From: Boseongicola sp. SB0665_bin_10
GTDB lineage: Bacteria; Pseudomonadota; Alphaproteobacteria; Rhodobacterales; Rhodobacteraceae
Assembly: GCA_009838075.1 (NCBI GenBank)
Contig: VXSG01000062.1
Span: 25,732-72,134, forward strand
Reading direction: 5' to 3'
DNA length: 46,403 nucleotides
The notes beneath the pieces were generated by a model that was given only the letters and a program-made list of their open reading frames with translations, did not search any database and was not told the origin of the DNA. Of this stretch, positions 16,101 to 24,653 are shown piece after piece; within the stretch, counting starts at the first letter, position 1, and every line of letters begins with the position of its first letter. The position numbers were made by a program, and so were the translations under genes.

Positions 16101-17639
16101 TCAGAGTCCCGTCGCCTCGATCTCCTCCTTGCGTCGGGCCACGTAGGCCTCCAAGGCCTCGCTCCGGTCCTCCGGCAATTCCGGCGGGCTGTATTCCTCC
16201 AGCGCCTGTTTCCAGATGCGGGTGGCGCGATCGGTCGCGGATTGCGCGCCCGCCGCCTCCCAGGTCTCGTAGTTGCTCCAATCCGAAAGGATCGGGTGGT
16301 AAAAGGCGGTTTCGTAGCGCTCCATCGTGTGGGGCTCGCCGAAGAAATGCCCACCGGTCGGGACGTTGGCGAGGACATCGAGCGAAAGCGTGGACGCATC
16401 CACCTCCGGCGACTGCATCATCTCGGCCATCTGCTGCAGCATCTCCACGTCCAGGACCAGCTTCTCGAACGATGCGGTCAGGCCGCCCTCCAACCATCCG
16501 GCGGCGTGGTAGATCACGTTAGCCCCACCCAGCACCGCCGCCCAGAGCGCCGTTTGCGTTTCGTAAGCCGCCTGCGCGTCCACCGCGTTTGAGGAGTTGG
16601 CGTTCGAGGTGCGATAGGGCAACCCGTAGCGCCGAGCGAGTTGTCCGCTGGCGATGTTGGCCTTGGCGTTCTCCGGCGTGCCGAAGGCTGGCGCACCGGT
16701 CCGCATGTCCACGTTCGAGGTGAAAGCGCCGTAGATCACCGGGGTGCCGGGACGCACCAGCTGCGTAAGCACCACCCCGAACAGCGCCTCGGCATTCTGC
16801 TGAGCCAGCGCGGTCGGCAGCGTCACGGCCGTCATCGCGCCCATCAGCGTGAAGGGCGTGACCAGCACGGCCTGGCCGAGTTCGGCTGCGGCGATCAGCC
16901 CCCTTGCCATCTCGCCATCGAAGCGCCGCGGCGAGTTGACCGAGATCGGCGCCACGATACCGGGCCGTTCGGCAAGCGCCTCCAGGTTTTCGCCGCGGGC
17001 CAGCGCCATCATTGCGATGCCGTCGGTCGCCCGCGCCGGGCCGATGGCGGAGACGTGAAAACACATGTCCGACAGCGTGAGATTGGCGAAATAGGTATCC
17101 AAGTGGCGGGTCTCGGCCGGCAGATCCAGGGGCGCCACGGCCTGGTTGCCGATCAGGTGGATGATGTTGAAATACTGGGCAAGACGGATCAGGTCGCGGT
17201 AGTCCTCCATGGTCGCCGGCCGCCGGCCGCGTTCGGCGTCGCTGACATTGGGCGGACCGGCGACGAGGCCGAATACCAGTTCGCGGCCGCCGATCTCGAT
17301 CGCGCGGGCGTGATTGGACGGGGTCAGGCGAAAGCGCGACGGCGCCTTGGCCACGTACTCCATCATCAGGGTGCGATCGGGGCGCACGGTGCAGGTGCCG
17401 CTGTCGACATCGGCGCCGGCCGCCGCGAAAAGATCGCGGGCGCGGTCGTCCAGCAGTTCAACTCCGAGGGATTCGAGAATCGACAGGGATGAGTCGTGAA
17501 TGGCCTCGATCTGGTCGGCGGAATAGAATGCGACCGGGGGAAAGGCGTTCTCGATCGCCCGCCAGGGGGCCTGTTCCAGCGCAGGCGTACGTGATCGCCG
17601 GACGCGGGCATTGCGTCTCCTGCGGCGTTGCACGTTCAT
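16101..17639 (-). CDS. MttB-family (trimethylamine methyltransferase family) protein, non-pyrrolysine
   Basis: The 512-residue protein belongs to the MttB superfamily (SILESLGVELLDDRARDLFAAAGADVD, GNQAVAP, YHAAGWLEGGLTASFEKLVLDVEMLQQM, GGHFFGEPHTMERYETAFYHP). It is the full family length with no internal amber codon, so it is the non-pyrrolysine type. Characterised relatives (for example MtgB, glycine betaine) transfer a methyl group from a quaternary amine to a corrinoid protein. No corrinoid-binding protein or activating enzyme is visible in this window, so the acceptor is unresolved. The first roughly 20 residues are Arg-rich and may not be translated. Its position between binding protein and permeases suggests that the imported ligand, or a product of it, is the methyl donor. 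Confidence 0.88.
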   Translation of the reverse strand: MNVQRRRRRNARVRRSRTPALEQAPWRAIENAFPPVAFYSADQIEAIHDSSLSILESLGVELLDDRARDLFAAAGADVDSGTCTVRPDRTLMMEYVAKAPSRFRLTPSNHARAIEIGGRELVFGLVAGPPNVSDAERGRRPATMEDYRDLIRLAQYFNIIHLIGNQAVAPLDLPAETRHLDTYFANLTLSDMCFHVSAIGPARATDGIAMMALARGENLEALAERPGIVAPISVNSPRRFDGEMARGLIAAAELGQAVLVTPFTLMGAMTAVTLPTALAQQNAEALFGVVLTQLVRPGTPVIYGAFTSNVDMRTGAPAFGTPENAKANIASGQLARRYGLPYRTSNANSSNAVDAQAAYETQTALWAAVLGGANVIYHAAGWLEGGLTASFEKLVLDVEMLQQMAEMMQSPEVDASTLSLDVLANVPTGGHFFGEPHTMERYETAFYHPILSDWSNYETWEAAGAQSATDRATRIWKQALEEYSPPELPEDRSEALEAYVARRKEEIEATGL

Positions 17640-17733
17640 TTTCCGCGATCGGGGCGATAGTCGGGCACCCTTGAAGTCTGGCAGCCATGCGCCCCGGCAA
17701 TCCTCCCAATCCGACCTAAGCGGGCGGAAACAG

Positions 17734-17743
17734 GTCGCATTCG
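17734..17743 (+). promoter_or_regulatory. Weak match to the shared regulatory motif
   Basis: GTCGCATTCG (10 of the 12 motif bases) lies about 95 bp upstream of the methyltransferase start, just beyond the end of the permease gene. Orientation is opposite to the gene. Weaker than the other sites. Confidence 0.2.
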
Positions 17744-17744
17744 T

Positions 17745-18617
17745 TCAATCCTTTAACTCGGTCTCGCGCAAACCGTCGGCCAAAAGGTTAAGCCCCAGCA
17801 CCAGCGACGAGATCGCCGCGCAGGGGGAGAGAGTCATGTAGGGCGCGAAGGTGGCCATTGAGCGGGCTTCGTTGACCATGCCTCCCCAGTCGGGCTGCGG
17901 CGGCGGCAGACCGAGGCCGAGAAAGCCAAGCACCCCGATGGTGATGGTCACGTAACCTAGGCGCAGGCAGGCATCGACGATCAAAAGCGAAGTGGCGTTC
18001 GGAAGGATCTCCACGAACATTATGTAGGGCGCGGTCTCGCCCCTGGTTTCGGCCGAGGCGACATAGTCGCGGTTGCGCAAGTCGAGTACGATGCCACGCA
18101 CGATGCGCATGATCCCTGGTGCGCTTGCGAACGTGACGGCGAGGATGATGTTGCCGCCCGAGGCTCCGAAGACCGAGATGATGACGACGTAGAGGACCAA
18201 GACCGGGAAGGAGAGCACGATGTTGGCGATGGTCGAGACCACGTCGTCCACCCATCCCCTGAGATAGCCCGCCGCCAGACCCATGGTCACCCCCACCGCA
18301 TAGGCCGAGAAGGTCGCCGTCACCGCGAAGAACAGCACCCTCCGGGCGCCGAAGATGATCCGCGAAAGGATGTCGCGGCCCAGGTGATCGGTGCCGAGCA
18401 TGTGCCAGAGTCCGTCCGGCCCAGACGCTCCCGGCCGAACGAAGGAGGTGAACTGTTCCACCGGATCGTAGGGCGCGATCAGTGGTGCAAAGAGGGCCAC
18501 CGCGCACCAGAAGACCACCACCGCGCCGCCGATCACCGCGACCGGGCTGGTCAGGACCTTCGGCAGCACCGGGCGACGGGCCGCGCCCTGGGTCGGGGGG
18601 GCGGAGACCTCGGTCAT
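17745..18617 (-). CDS. Peptide-type ABC permease, DppC family
   Basis: A 290-residue inner-membrane permease. A long cytoplasmic N-terminus is followed by the first membrane helix (VAVIGGAVVVFWCAVALFAPLIAPY), then the LGTDHLGRDILSRIIFGARR signature of DppC-type permeases and later transmembrane segments. The start at 18617 gives a 4-bp ATGA overlap with the DppB-like gene; a longer frame to 19274 only reads through that gene. It should form a heterodimer with the DppB-like partner and be driven by the fused ATPase at 22381-24477. Confidence 0.94.
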   Translation of the reverse strand: MTEVSAPPTQGAARRPVLPKVLTSPVAVIGGAVVVFWCAVALFAPLIAPYDPVEQFTSFVRPGASGPDGLWHMLGTDHLGRDILSRIIFGARRVLFFAVTATFSAYAVGVTMGLAAGYLRGWVDDVVSTIANIVLSFPVLVLYVVIISVFGASGGNIILAVTFASAPGIMRIVRGIVLDLRNRDYVASAETRGETAPYIMFVEILPNATSLLIVDACLRLGYVTITIGVLGFLGLGLPPPQPDWGGMVNEARSMATFAPYMTLSPCAAISSLVLGLNLLADGLRETELKD

Positions 18618-19546
18618 GTGAACCGCACCCGGGGATTGAGGAAGCCGTAGCCGATGTCGGCGATGGTCTGAGTGGAGACCGCGACCACAACCGAAACCAT
18701 GGCGCAGGCCTGCAACAGCCGGATGTCCTGGGTCAGCGACGCCTCCAGGAGAAGCGCGCCGAAGCCACGATAGGCAAAGAAGAATTCCACGACGATCACG
18801 CCCGACAGAAGCCAGTTGATCTGCAGGATGATAACGGTGAAGGGCGCGATCAGCGCGTTGCGCAGCGCGTGATGGGTAATCACCCGCCGGAACGGCAGGC
18901 CGCGCAGCATCGCCGTTCGGATGTAATTTGAATGCATCACCTCGGACATGGAGGCACGCATCATCCGCGCCACATAGCCGAAGCCGAAAAGGACCAGCAC
19001 CATCGCCGGCATCACCAGCTGCATCGGTTCGAATCCCTCCGACATGGTCGAGGTCGCCGGGAACCAGCCAAGCGTCAGCACGAACAAGAAGGCCAGGAAC
19101 ACCGCGCTGGCAAACTCGGGAACCGAGGTGGTCAGGATCGAGACGGTGGAAATGATCCGGTCGGTCACGCCGCCCTCGTTCATGCCGGCGATGACGCCGG
19201 CAGTGATCGACAGTGGGATCATGATGGCGAAGACCACGGCGGCCAGGATCGCGGTATTGGCCAGCCGCGGCCACAATACATCGGCCACCTGGGCGCGGTA
19301 GCGGATGGATTCGCCGAAGTCGCCGCGCATCACGTCCCAGAGCCAGGTGACATATCGCATTGCGGCCGGTTCGTTGTAGCCGTTCGCCTCCAGCCAGATC
19401 TCGCGCTGTTCCTGGGTCGAGTAGGGCCCGATCACCTTCACGACGACCGCATCGCCGTTGACCTCCAGAAGCAGGAAGGTCAGGAGCGACACCGCCAGCA
19501 TGGTGCCGACCAACATTCCAAGGCGGCGGATGAGGAAGTTCAGCAT
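18614..19546 (-). CDS. Peptide-type ABC permease, DppB family
   Basis: A 310-residue inner-membrane permease starting MLNFLIRRLGMLVGTMLAVSLLTFLLL, the usual DppB N-terminal helix. It also has the periplasmic loop, a coupling region (YIRTAMLRGLPFRRVITHHALRNALIAPFTV) and a C-terminal VVEFFFAYRGFGALLLEA block. Family length is normal. It lies 28 bp downstream of dioxygenase copy 2 and overlaps the DppC-like gene, so dioxygenase and transporter are probably co-transcribed. Confidence 0.94.
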   Translation of the reverse strand: MLNFLIRRLGMLVGTMLAVSLLTFLLLEVNGDAVVVKVIGPYSTQEQREIWLEANGYNEPAAMRYVTWLWDVMRGDFGESIRYRAQVADVLWPRLANTAILAAVVFAIMIPLSITAGVIAGMNEGGVTDRIISTVSILTTSVPEFASAVFLAFLFVLTLGWFPATSTMSEGFEPMQLVMPAMVLVLFGFGYVARMMRASMSEVMHSNYIRTAMLRGLPFRRVITHHALRNALIAPFTVIILQINWLLSGVIVVEFFFAYRGFGALLLEASLTQDIRLLQACAMVSVVVAVSTQTIADIGYGFLNPRVRFT

Positions 19547-19574
19547 GTCGCCGCCGGTCTCCTTTCCTCTGGCC

Positions 19575-20564
19575 CTACTCCTTCACCACCTGCGACGAGA
19601 ACTGCGCGTGCAGATAGTCGCCGGCCAGCACAGGCGGGTATTTCGGCGCCGCGTCGTCCCGGCGGCACGAAGACAGGCATTCGACCACCGCATCGTAGTT
19701 CGGCTGGTGGAAGAAGCCGATCGACAATCGTTCCGAACCGACCGCCAGGTCCGGCGGCGGGTTGACCACCCGGTGCAGCGTAGACACCCATCGGTCATTC
19801 GTCCAGCGCGCCATCATGTCCCCGACATTTAGGATGAAGGCGCCGGGCGGTGCCTTGACCGGGGCCCAGCCGCCCTGGGACGTTCGCACCTGCAAACCGC
19901 CCGGCGCGTCGTCGGGTTTCAGAACCGTCATGGTGCCGAAATCGGTATGGGCGCCGGCGCGCAACTGGCCCGTCTCCGGCGGCACGTCCTGGTCGGGGTA
20001 GTACATCGCGCTTAGGACCGAGACATGCCGGTCGATGCTGTCGGTGAAATGCTCCTCGTCGAGTCCGTGCGCGCAGGCAAAGAGACGCATCAACTCGGCC
20101 GAAAGCCGCCCCATCTCGTCCCAATACTCCAGGAAGGCGTCGCGCCAGCCCTCGGGTGCCTCGGGCCAGAGGTTGGGTGCGAAATGGTTGCGGCTTCCGG
20201 GGGCGGCGTAGTAGGGCCCGGCGTCGGGTGGCACCTCGGGCCCGATCGAGAAGGTCTCTTTCAGGTCGGGCGGCGAGGTCTCGCCGAGCGTGGCGGCAAG
20301 CGCCGCCTTGCCTTGGCCGATATAGCCGCGGATGATGTCGGAAGCGGGCTGTGCCACGTGCATCTTTTCCGCCGCCTCGCGTCGAAAGAAATCCTTTGAA
20401 AGGGCATGGAGGCGCTGGCTCAAATCCTGCGGCACCCGGTGGCCGGTGACGAAGAGAAAGCCGATTTCGCGGCAGGTGCGGTCGGTCAATTCGGCGACCT
20501 CGCGGCGGGCCGCGCCACTGTCGTCCAGAAACGTCGACAGGTCAATCACCGGGACAACGCTCAT
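19575..20564 (-). CDS. Isopenicillin-N-synthase-type Fe(II)/2OG dioxygenase (copy 2)
   Basis: The 329-residue paralogue of the gene at 11396-12418. Iron ligands are visible in AGAHTDFGTMTVL and WVSTLHRVVNPP, and the RxS motif in ERLSIGFF. Long stretches are identical between the two copies (for example APPG-FI-N-GD-MARWTNDRW), while the N-terminal third differs more. The ATG at 20564 is preceded by GGGAG; the frame stays open to 22235 only because it runs antisense to the hydantoinase gene. It is the first gene of a probable operon with the permeases and diverges from the hydantoinase gene over a 156-bp gap. Substrate unknown. Confidence 0.92.
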   Translation of the reverse strand: MSVVPVIDLSTFLDDSGAARREVAELTDRTCREIGFLFVTGHRVPQDLSQRLHALSKDFFRREAAEKMHVAQPASDIIRGYIGQGKAALAATLGETSPPDLKETFSIGPEVPPDAGPYYAAPGSRNHFAPNLWPEAPEGWRDAFLEYWDEMGRLSAELMRLFACAHGLDEEHFTDSIDRHVSVLSAMYYPDQDVPPETGQLRAGAHTDFGTMTVLKPDDAPGGLQVRTSQGGWAPVKAPPGAFILNVGDMMARWTNDRWVSTLHRVVNPPPDLAVGSERLSIGFFHQPNYDAVVECLSSCRRDDAAPKYPPVLAGDYLHAQFSSQVVKE

Positions 20565-20655
20565 GGCCGATCTCCCTTCCCGATCCCCTACCGGAAAACC
20601 TAGGAAAGAATGCCGCGCCCGCTTGCGCCAAACCCGACCGATCGCCGCATGAATC

Positions 20656-20667
20656 TGTCGCAAACGG
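20656..20667 (+). promoter_or_regulatory. Putative regulator site, TGTCGCAAACGG
   Basis: In the divergent gap between dioxygenase copy 2 (start 20564) and the hydantoinase gene (start 20721). It matches the block's shared element TGTCGCATTCGG at 10 of 12 positions, 53 bp before the hydantoinase start. Confidence 0.3.
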
Positions 20668-20720
20668 AAGGCAACGGTGCAGCCGCGGGTGTAGCGTTTC
20701 CACGTTCGAGGGAGGCGGCG

Positions 20721-22157
20721 ATGGCCCATGACCTGGTGATTTCCGGCGGCCGCGTCGTGACCGGAGCCGGCAGCTTCGATGGCGATGTCGCGGTTCAGGA
20801 CGGGCGCATCGTCGCGCTCGGCCATGGACTGGAGGGGCGGGAGCGGGTCGGGGCCGCCGGCCGGCTGGTCCTGCCCGGCGCCGTGGATGGCCATGTCCAC
20901 ATGCGTACCGAGCGCGACAGTTTCTGCTACGACGACACCTTCGCCACCGGTTCCATCGCTGCGGCCTTCGGCGGCACCACCACGATCATCGACCAGATCC
21001 AGGCCGAGCCCGACAGGACCCTGGTCGAGGAATTCGACACCCGCATGGCCTTGGCCGAGGGTCAGTGCGCGGTCGATTTCGCCTTTCACATGAACATACG
21101 CTCCTCCGACCCGGCGCGGCTGGCCGAGATTCCCGAAATCGTCGGCCGCGGCATCCCGAGCTTCAAGTGGTTCATGGCGATCCCGGGATGGGCGGTGCCC
21201 GACGAGACGCTCCAGCGCGGCATGATCGAGGTCGCCGCCTTTGGCGGGCTGAACATCGTCCATGCCGAGAACATGGGCACGATAAAGGCGCTGAGGCAGC
21301 GCAAGGTCGAGGCCGGGGACCGCGACATGCGCCGCTTTCCCTCCGCCTATCCGGCGGCCACCGAGGGCGCCGCCTGCGAGCTTGCCCTCGGCATGGCCGA
21401 GGCCGCCGGCAGCCGCATCCTCCTGTTCCACCAGACATGTGCAGAGGGAGTCTCCGCGATCCGACGGGCGAAGGAGCGCGACGTGTCGGCCTTCGGCGAG
21501 GCAGGGTTGGCTTGGCTGACACATGACTCCTCGATCTACGAGGCCAACCAGGTCGCCGCGCTGCCCTTCCTCCTGACCCCGCCGGTGCGGGGGCCGGAGC
21601 ACCAGGCCGCGCTCTGGCGCGGGTTGCGTCTTGGCGATCTGGACATCGTCTCGACCGATCATGCCGCCGTGCGCATGGTGCCGGAAGACGCCGCGCGCGA
21701 GATAGCCGCCGGCTTCGGCGTAGATGTCAGGGCCGACCCCGAGGGGCCAGACACGCCGCGCGACGATCAGGGCCGTCGGTTGATGCCAGTGCTGCCGCCG
21801 GGCAATGTGGAGACCCGTTTCCCGCTGATCCACTCCGAGGGCGTGGCGAAGGGTCGGCTTGGCCTGGAGCGTTGGGTGGAGGTATGCTGCACCGCGCCTG
21901 CCGACCTGTTCGATCTGCCGCAGAAGGGGCGGCTCTTGCCGGGATGTGATGCAGACATCGTGATCTTCGATCCTGCGGCGCAGGTGACCTACGCCACCGA
22001 AAAACTGCATTCCAACACCGATTACTCGGTCTGGGATGGATGGGACTGCCAAGGCCGGATCGACATGGTGTTCAGCCGCGGGCGCCGGATCGTCGATGGC
22101 GAGGCCTATCTGGGACAGGCCGACCATGGTTGCTACCTGGCCCGCAGCGCATCCTGA
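20721..22157 (+). CDS. Hydantoinase/dihydropyrimidinase-family cyclic amidohydrolase
   Basis: The 478-residue protein starts at an ATG with GGGAGG 6 bases upstream. It has the metal-centre set of the family: GHVHM, the carboxylated Lys in SFKWFMA, the His in VHAEN, the His in LLFHQTC and the Asp in VSTDHA. These enzymes open cyclic amides (hydantoins, dihydropyrimidines, allantoin) or cleave related C-N bonds in the cytoplasm. The VHAENMG context rather than VHAENG, and insertions around residues 320-345, set it slightly apart from standard dihydropyrimidinase. It is divergent from the dioxygenase/transporter operon and immediately followed by an SDR remnant. Exact substrate cannot be deduced. 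Confidence 0.9.
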   Translation: MAHDLVISGGRVVTGAGSFDGDVAVQDGRIVALGHGLEGRERVGAAGRLVLPGAVDGHVHMRTERDSFCYDDTFATGSIAAAFGGTTTIIDQIQAEPDRTLVEEFDTRMALAEGQCAVDFAFHMNIRSSDPARLAEIPEIVGRGIPSFKWFMAIPGWAVPDETLQRGMIEVAAFGGLNIVHAENMGTIKALRQRKVEAGDRDMRRFPSAYPAATEGAACELALGMAEAAGSRILLFHQTCAEGVSAIRRAKERDVSAFGEAGLAWLTHDSSIYEANQVAALPFLLTPPVRGPEHQAALWRGLRLGDLDIVSTDHAAVRMVPEDAAREIAAGFGVDVRADPEGPDTPRDDQGRRLMPVLPPGNVETRFPLIHSEGVAKGRLGLERWVEVCCTAPADLFDLPQKGRLLPGCDADIVIFDPAAQVTYATEKLHSNTDYSVWDGWDCQGRIDMVFSRGRRIVDGEAYLGQADHGCYLARSAS

Positions 22158-22164
22158 AAAGGGC

Positions 22165-22375
22165 GTGCTGCTGGCCTCGCGGGCGATCGTCACCGTTGCC
22201 GCGCGTGATGTCGGCCGAGCCATCGCCCAACGCATCGCGGCGGAGGGAGCCGCGGTCGTCGGGCTGGACCGGGCGGAGATCGCGGGCGTCGGCGGAACTG
22301 TCGCCGATCTGGCCTACCACTCCGCCTTCGTCACTGGCCGACCTGGTCATCGGCGGCGCACGCAGCCTCGGCTGA
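22165..22375 (+). pseudogene. Decayed SDR remnant (N- and C-terminal ends only)
   Basis: Seven bases after the hydantoinase stop, a frame from GTG 22165 reads like the beta-alpha-beta start of an SDR (RAIVTVAARDVGRAIAQRIAAEG, then VVGLDR). It passes almost directly into a typical SDR C-terminus: SAFVTG in this frame, then ADLVIGGARSLG and a stop in another frame. About 170 central residues are missing and one small frameshift is present. The glycine-rich motif is also damaged. This is the scar of a former downstream SDR gene. Confidence 0.7.
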
Positions 22376-22380
22376 GCGCT

Positions 22381-24477
22381 TCACTCGCCTTCTGTCGCCT
22401 GTGCCTCCCGCAGCGCGATCACCGGTGGCATCACGTCGAGCACTGCGTCGGGCAGGTGGCACTTCAACCGGTGCCCGCCGCCCTTGCTGCGGGCCGGCGG
22501 CATCTCGGATTCGCAGATCGGGTGGCCAGCGGACGCCTGCGCCTCGGCCTTGCGCGGGCAGCGGGTCTGGAACGGGCAGCCCGACGGCGGTCGCTCGGCC
22601 GAGGGGATATCGCCCGACAGCACGATGCGGCGCTTCCCGAACCGGCTGTCGGCGATCGGCACGGCGGACAGAAGCGCTTCGGTATAGGGATGATAGGGCG
22701 GCGCAAAGACATCGACCGTGCGCCCCTGTTCCACCACATGGCCCAGATACATCACCACCACCCAGTCAGCGAGATGATGGACGATGCTCAGGTCATGGCT
22801 GATGAACAGCATCGCGGTGCCGCTTTCGGCCTGGATCTCGGTCAGCAACTCGGCCACCGCCGCCTGAACCGAGGCATCGAGCGCCGAGAGCGGTTCGTCA
22901 GCCACCACGAATTCCGGATTGCCGGCAAAGGCCCGCGCGATGGCCACCCGCTGTTTCTGCCCGCCGGAGAGCTGCCGCGGCCGGCGCGCGGCGAAATCCC
23001 GTGGCAGGCGCACGCGATCGAACAGTTCCGCGACCGCGGCGCGACGTTCCCGCGCATTGCCGGCGATGCCGAAGCGCTTCAGCACGCGCTCCACCTGCCT
23101 GCCCACACGCCACTTCGGGTTCAGCGTGTCGAACGGGTTCTGGAACACCATCTGGATCGAACGGACGATATCAGGATCGCGCCGCCGCACCTCGGTGCCG
23201 GCAATGTCGGTTCCGGCGAATCGGACGCTTCCGTTCGTGGCGGTTTCCAGCCCAGTCAAGACCTTGGCCAGCGTCGATTTCCCGCAGCCGGATTCGCCGA
23301 CCAGCGCCACGGTCCGGCCTTCATGGGCCTCGAAACTGACATCCTCGTTCGCCTTCACCACGTCGCGCCGGGCGGCGAAGATTCCGCCGGAGCGGGAATA
23401 ATGCTTCTGTAACCCTTCGATGCGCATGATCATCGACCCGATGGCGGCGTCTTGCGGGTCGGCGGCACGGTCGTCCTCGCGTCTGGCATCGAGCGCCTCG
23501 ATCTTGAGGCAGCGCGACAGATGCGCATCTGCGCCCCCGACCGCCTGCATGGCGACCGGCCCGGCATTGCACAGCCCGTCCTGGAACAGAGCGCAGCGCG
23601 GGCCGAAATTGCAGCCCCGCGGCCGGTCGAAGGGCAAGGGCAGCTGCCCGGGGATGGTTCGCAGTGCACGTTCCGACTTGTCGGCGTCGGGCACCGGCAA
23701 CGCATCCAGAAGGCCCTGAGTATAGGGGTGCCGCGGCGACTCGAACACGCGGTCGACCGGGCCGCTTTCCACCGCCTCGCCGGAATACATCACCACCACT
23801 CGGTCACAGGCCGCCCTTATCAAGCCCAGATTGTGGCTGATGAACAGGACCGAGACGCCGAATTCGGCCGACAGCGCACGGACAAGCTCGACGATGCCGG
23901 CCTCGACGGTCACGTCGAGCGCGGTGGTCGGCTCGTCCATCAGCAGCAGCTTCGGCCGCCGCAACAGTGCCATGGCGATCACAACGCGCTGCTGCTGCCC
24001 TCCCGAGATCTGGTGCGGATAGCTCATCATGATGCGGTCGGGATCGGGCAGGCGCACCGCCTCCAGCATCTGGCGCGCCCGCGCCTCGGCCGCAGCCCGG
24101 TCATTGCCGTCGACCACGACCAGCGGCTCGGCCAGTTGCCGCCCGATCCGCATCGACGGGTTCAGCGACGAGGATGGCTCTTGGTAGACCATGGCGATGT
24201 CGCGGCCCCAGATCCGTCGTAGCTCGCCGCGGGGCAGCGTCGCCAGGTCCTGACCCATGAAGCGGATCGAGCCGCCGGTGATATGGCCGTTGCCGCCGAG
24301 ATAGCGCATGATGGCGAAGGCGACGGTGGATTTGCCGCTGCCGGATTCGCCCACCAGGCCCACCGTCTCGCCCGCCATCACCCGGCAGTCGAAGCCGGCC
24401 ACGGCGGGGATGTCCACCGCGTGAGTGCTGAAGCTGATCGAGAGGTCGGTGACCTCCAGTACGGGATCAGTGGTCAT
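22381..24477 (-). CDS. Fused peptide-type ABC ATPase (DppD-DppF in one chain)
   Basis: The 698-residue protein holds two complete ABC cassettes. The first has Walker A GESGSGKS, signature ISGGQQQ and Walker B LLLMDEP. The second has GESGCGKS, LSGGQKQ and FVVADEP. Each is followed by an oligopeptide-transporter C-terminal segment with a Cys cluster (CNFGPRCALFQDGLC; CPFQTRCPRKA), which may bind a cluster or metal. The ATG at 24477 has GAGGA 4 bases upstream; the frame open to 24864 is only read-through. The gene is separated from the permeases by the divergent hydantoinase gene and must partner them in trans. The 3' end is 5 bases from the SDR remnant. Confidence 0.93.
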   Translation of the reverse strand: MTTDPVLEVTDLSISFSTHAVDIPAVAGFDCRVMAGETVGLVGESGSGKSTVAFAIMRYLGGNGHITGGSIRFMGQDLATLPRGELRRIWGRDIAMVYQEPSSSLNPSMRIGRQLAEPLVVVDGNDRAAAEARARQMLEAVRLPDPDRIMMSYPHQISGGQQQRVVIAMALLRRPKLLLMDEPTTALDVTVEAGIVELVRALSAEFGVSVLFISHNLGLIRAACDRVVVMYSGEAVESGPVDRVFESPRHPYTQGLLDALPVPDADKSERALRTIPGQLPLPFDRPRGCNFGPRCALFQDGLCNAGPVAMQAVGGADAHLSRCLKIEALDARREDDRAADPQDAAIGSMIMRIEGLQKHYSRSGGIFAARRDVVKANEDVSFEAHEGRTVALVGESGCGKSTLAKVLTGLETATNGSVRFAGTDIAGTEVRRRDPDIVRSIQMVFQNPFDTLNPKWRVGRQVERVLKRFGIAGNARERRAAVAELFDRVRLPRDFAARRPRQLSGGQKQRVAIARAFAGNPEFVVADEPLSALDASVQAAVAELLTEIQAESGTAMLFISHDLSIVHHLADWVVVMYLGHVVEQGRTVDVFAPPYHPYTEALLSAVPIADSRFGKRRIVLSGDIPSAERPPSGCPFQTRCPRKAEAQASAGHPICESEMPPARSKGGGHRLKCHLPDAVLDVMPPVIALREAQATEGE

Positions 24478-24580
24478 GCGTCCTCGCCCCCGGGCCCGGA
24501 CAATGTCGGACACCGAAGCGGGAGGACGCAAGCACAAACACGGTCGCCACCAACCCAGATCCGTCCGCAATCGACCCCGA

Positions 24581-24592
24581 TGTCGCATTCGG
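24581..24592 (+). promoter_or_regulatory. Putative regulator site, TGTCGCATTCGG
   Basis: In the 176-bp divergent gap between the fused ATPase (start 24477) and the PuuE-like gene (start 24654), 61 bp before the latter. It is identical to the element at 26811-26822. A related GCAATCG sits 18 bases upstream, giving a direct-repeat look as expected for an AraC-type regulator. Confidence 0.4.
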
Positions 24593-24653
24593 AGCGGACT
24601 TGCTCCTTGCGTGGCTGCACCGTCCGAACAAATCACAACTCCGGAGCGTCCCC

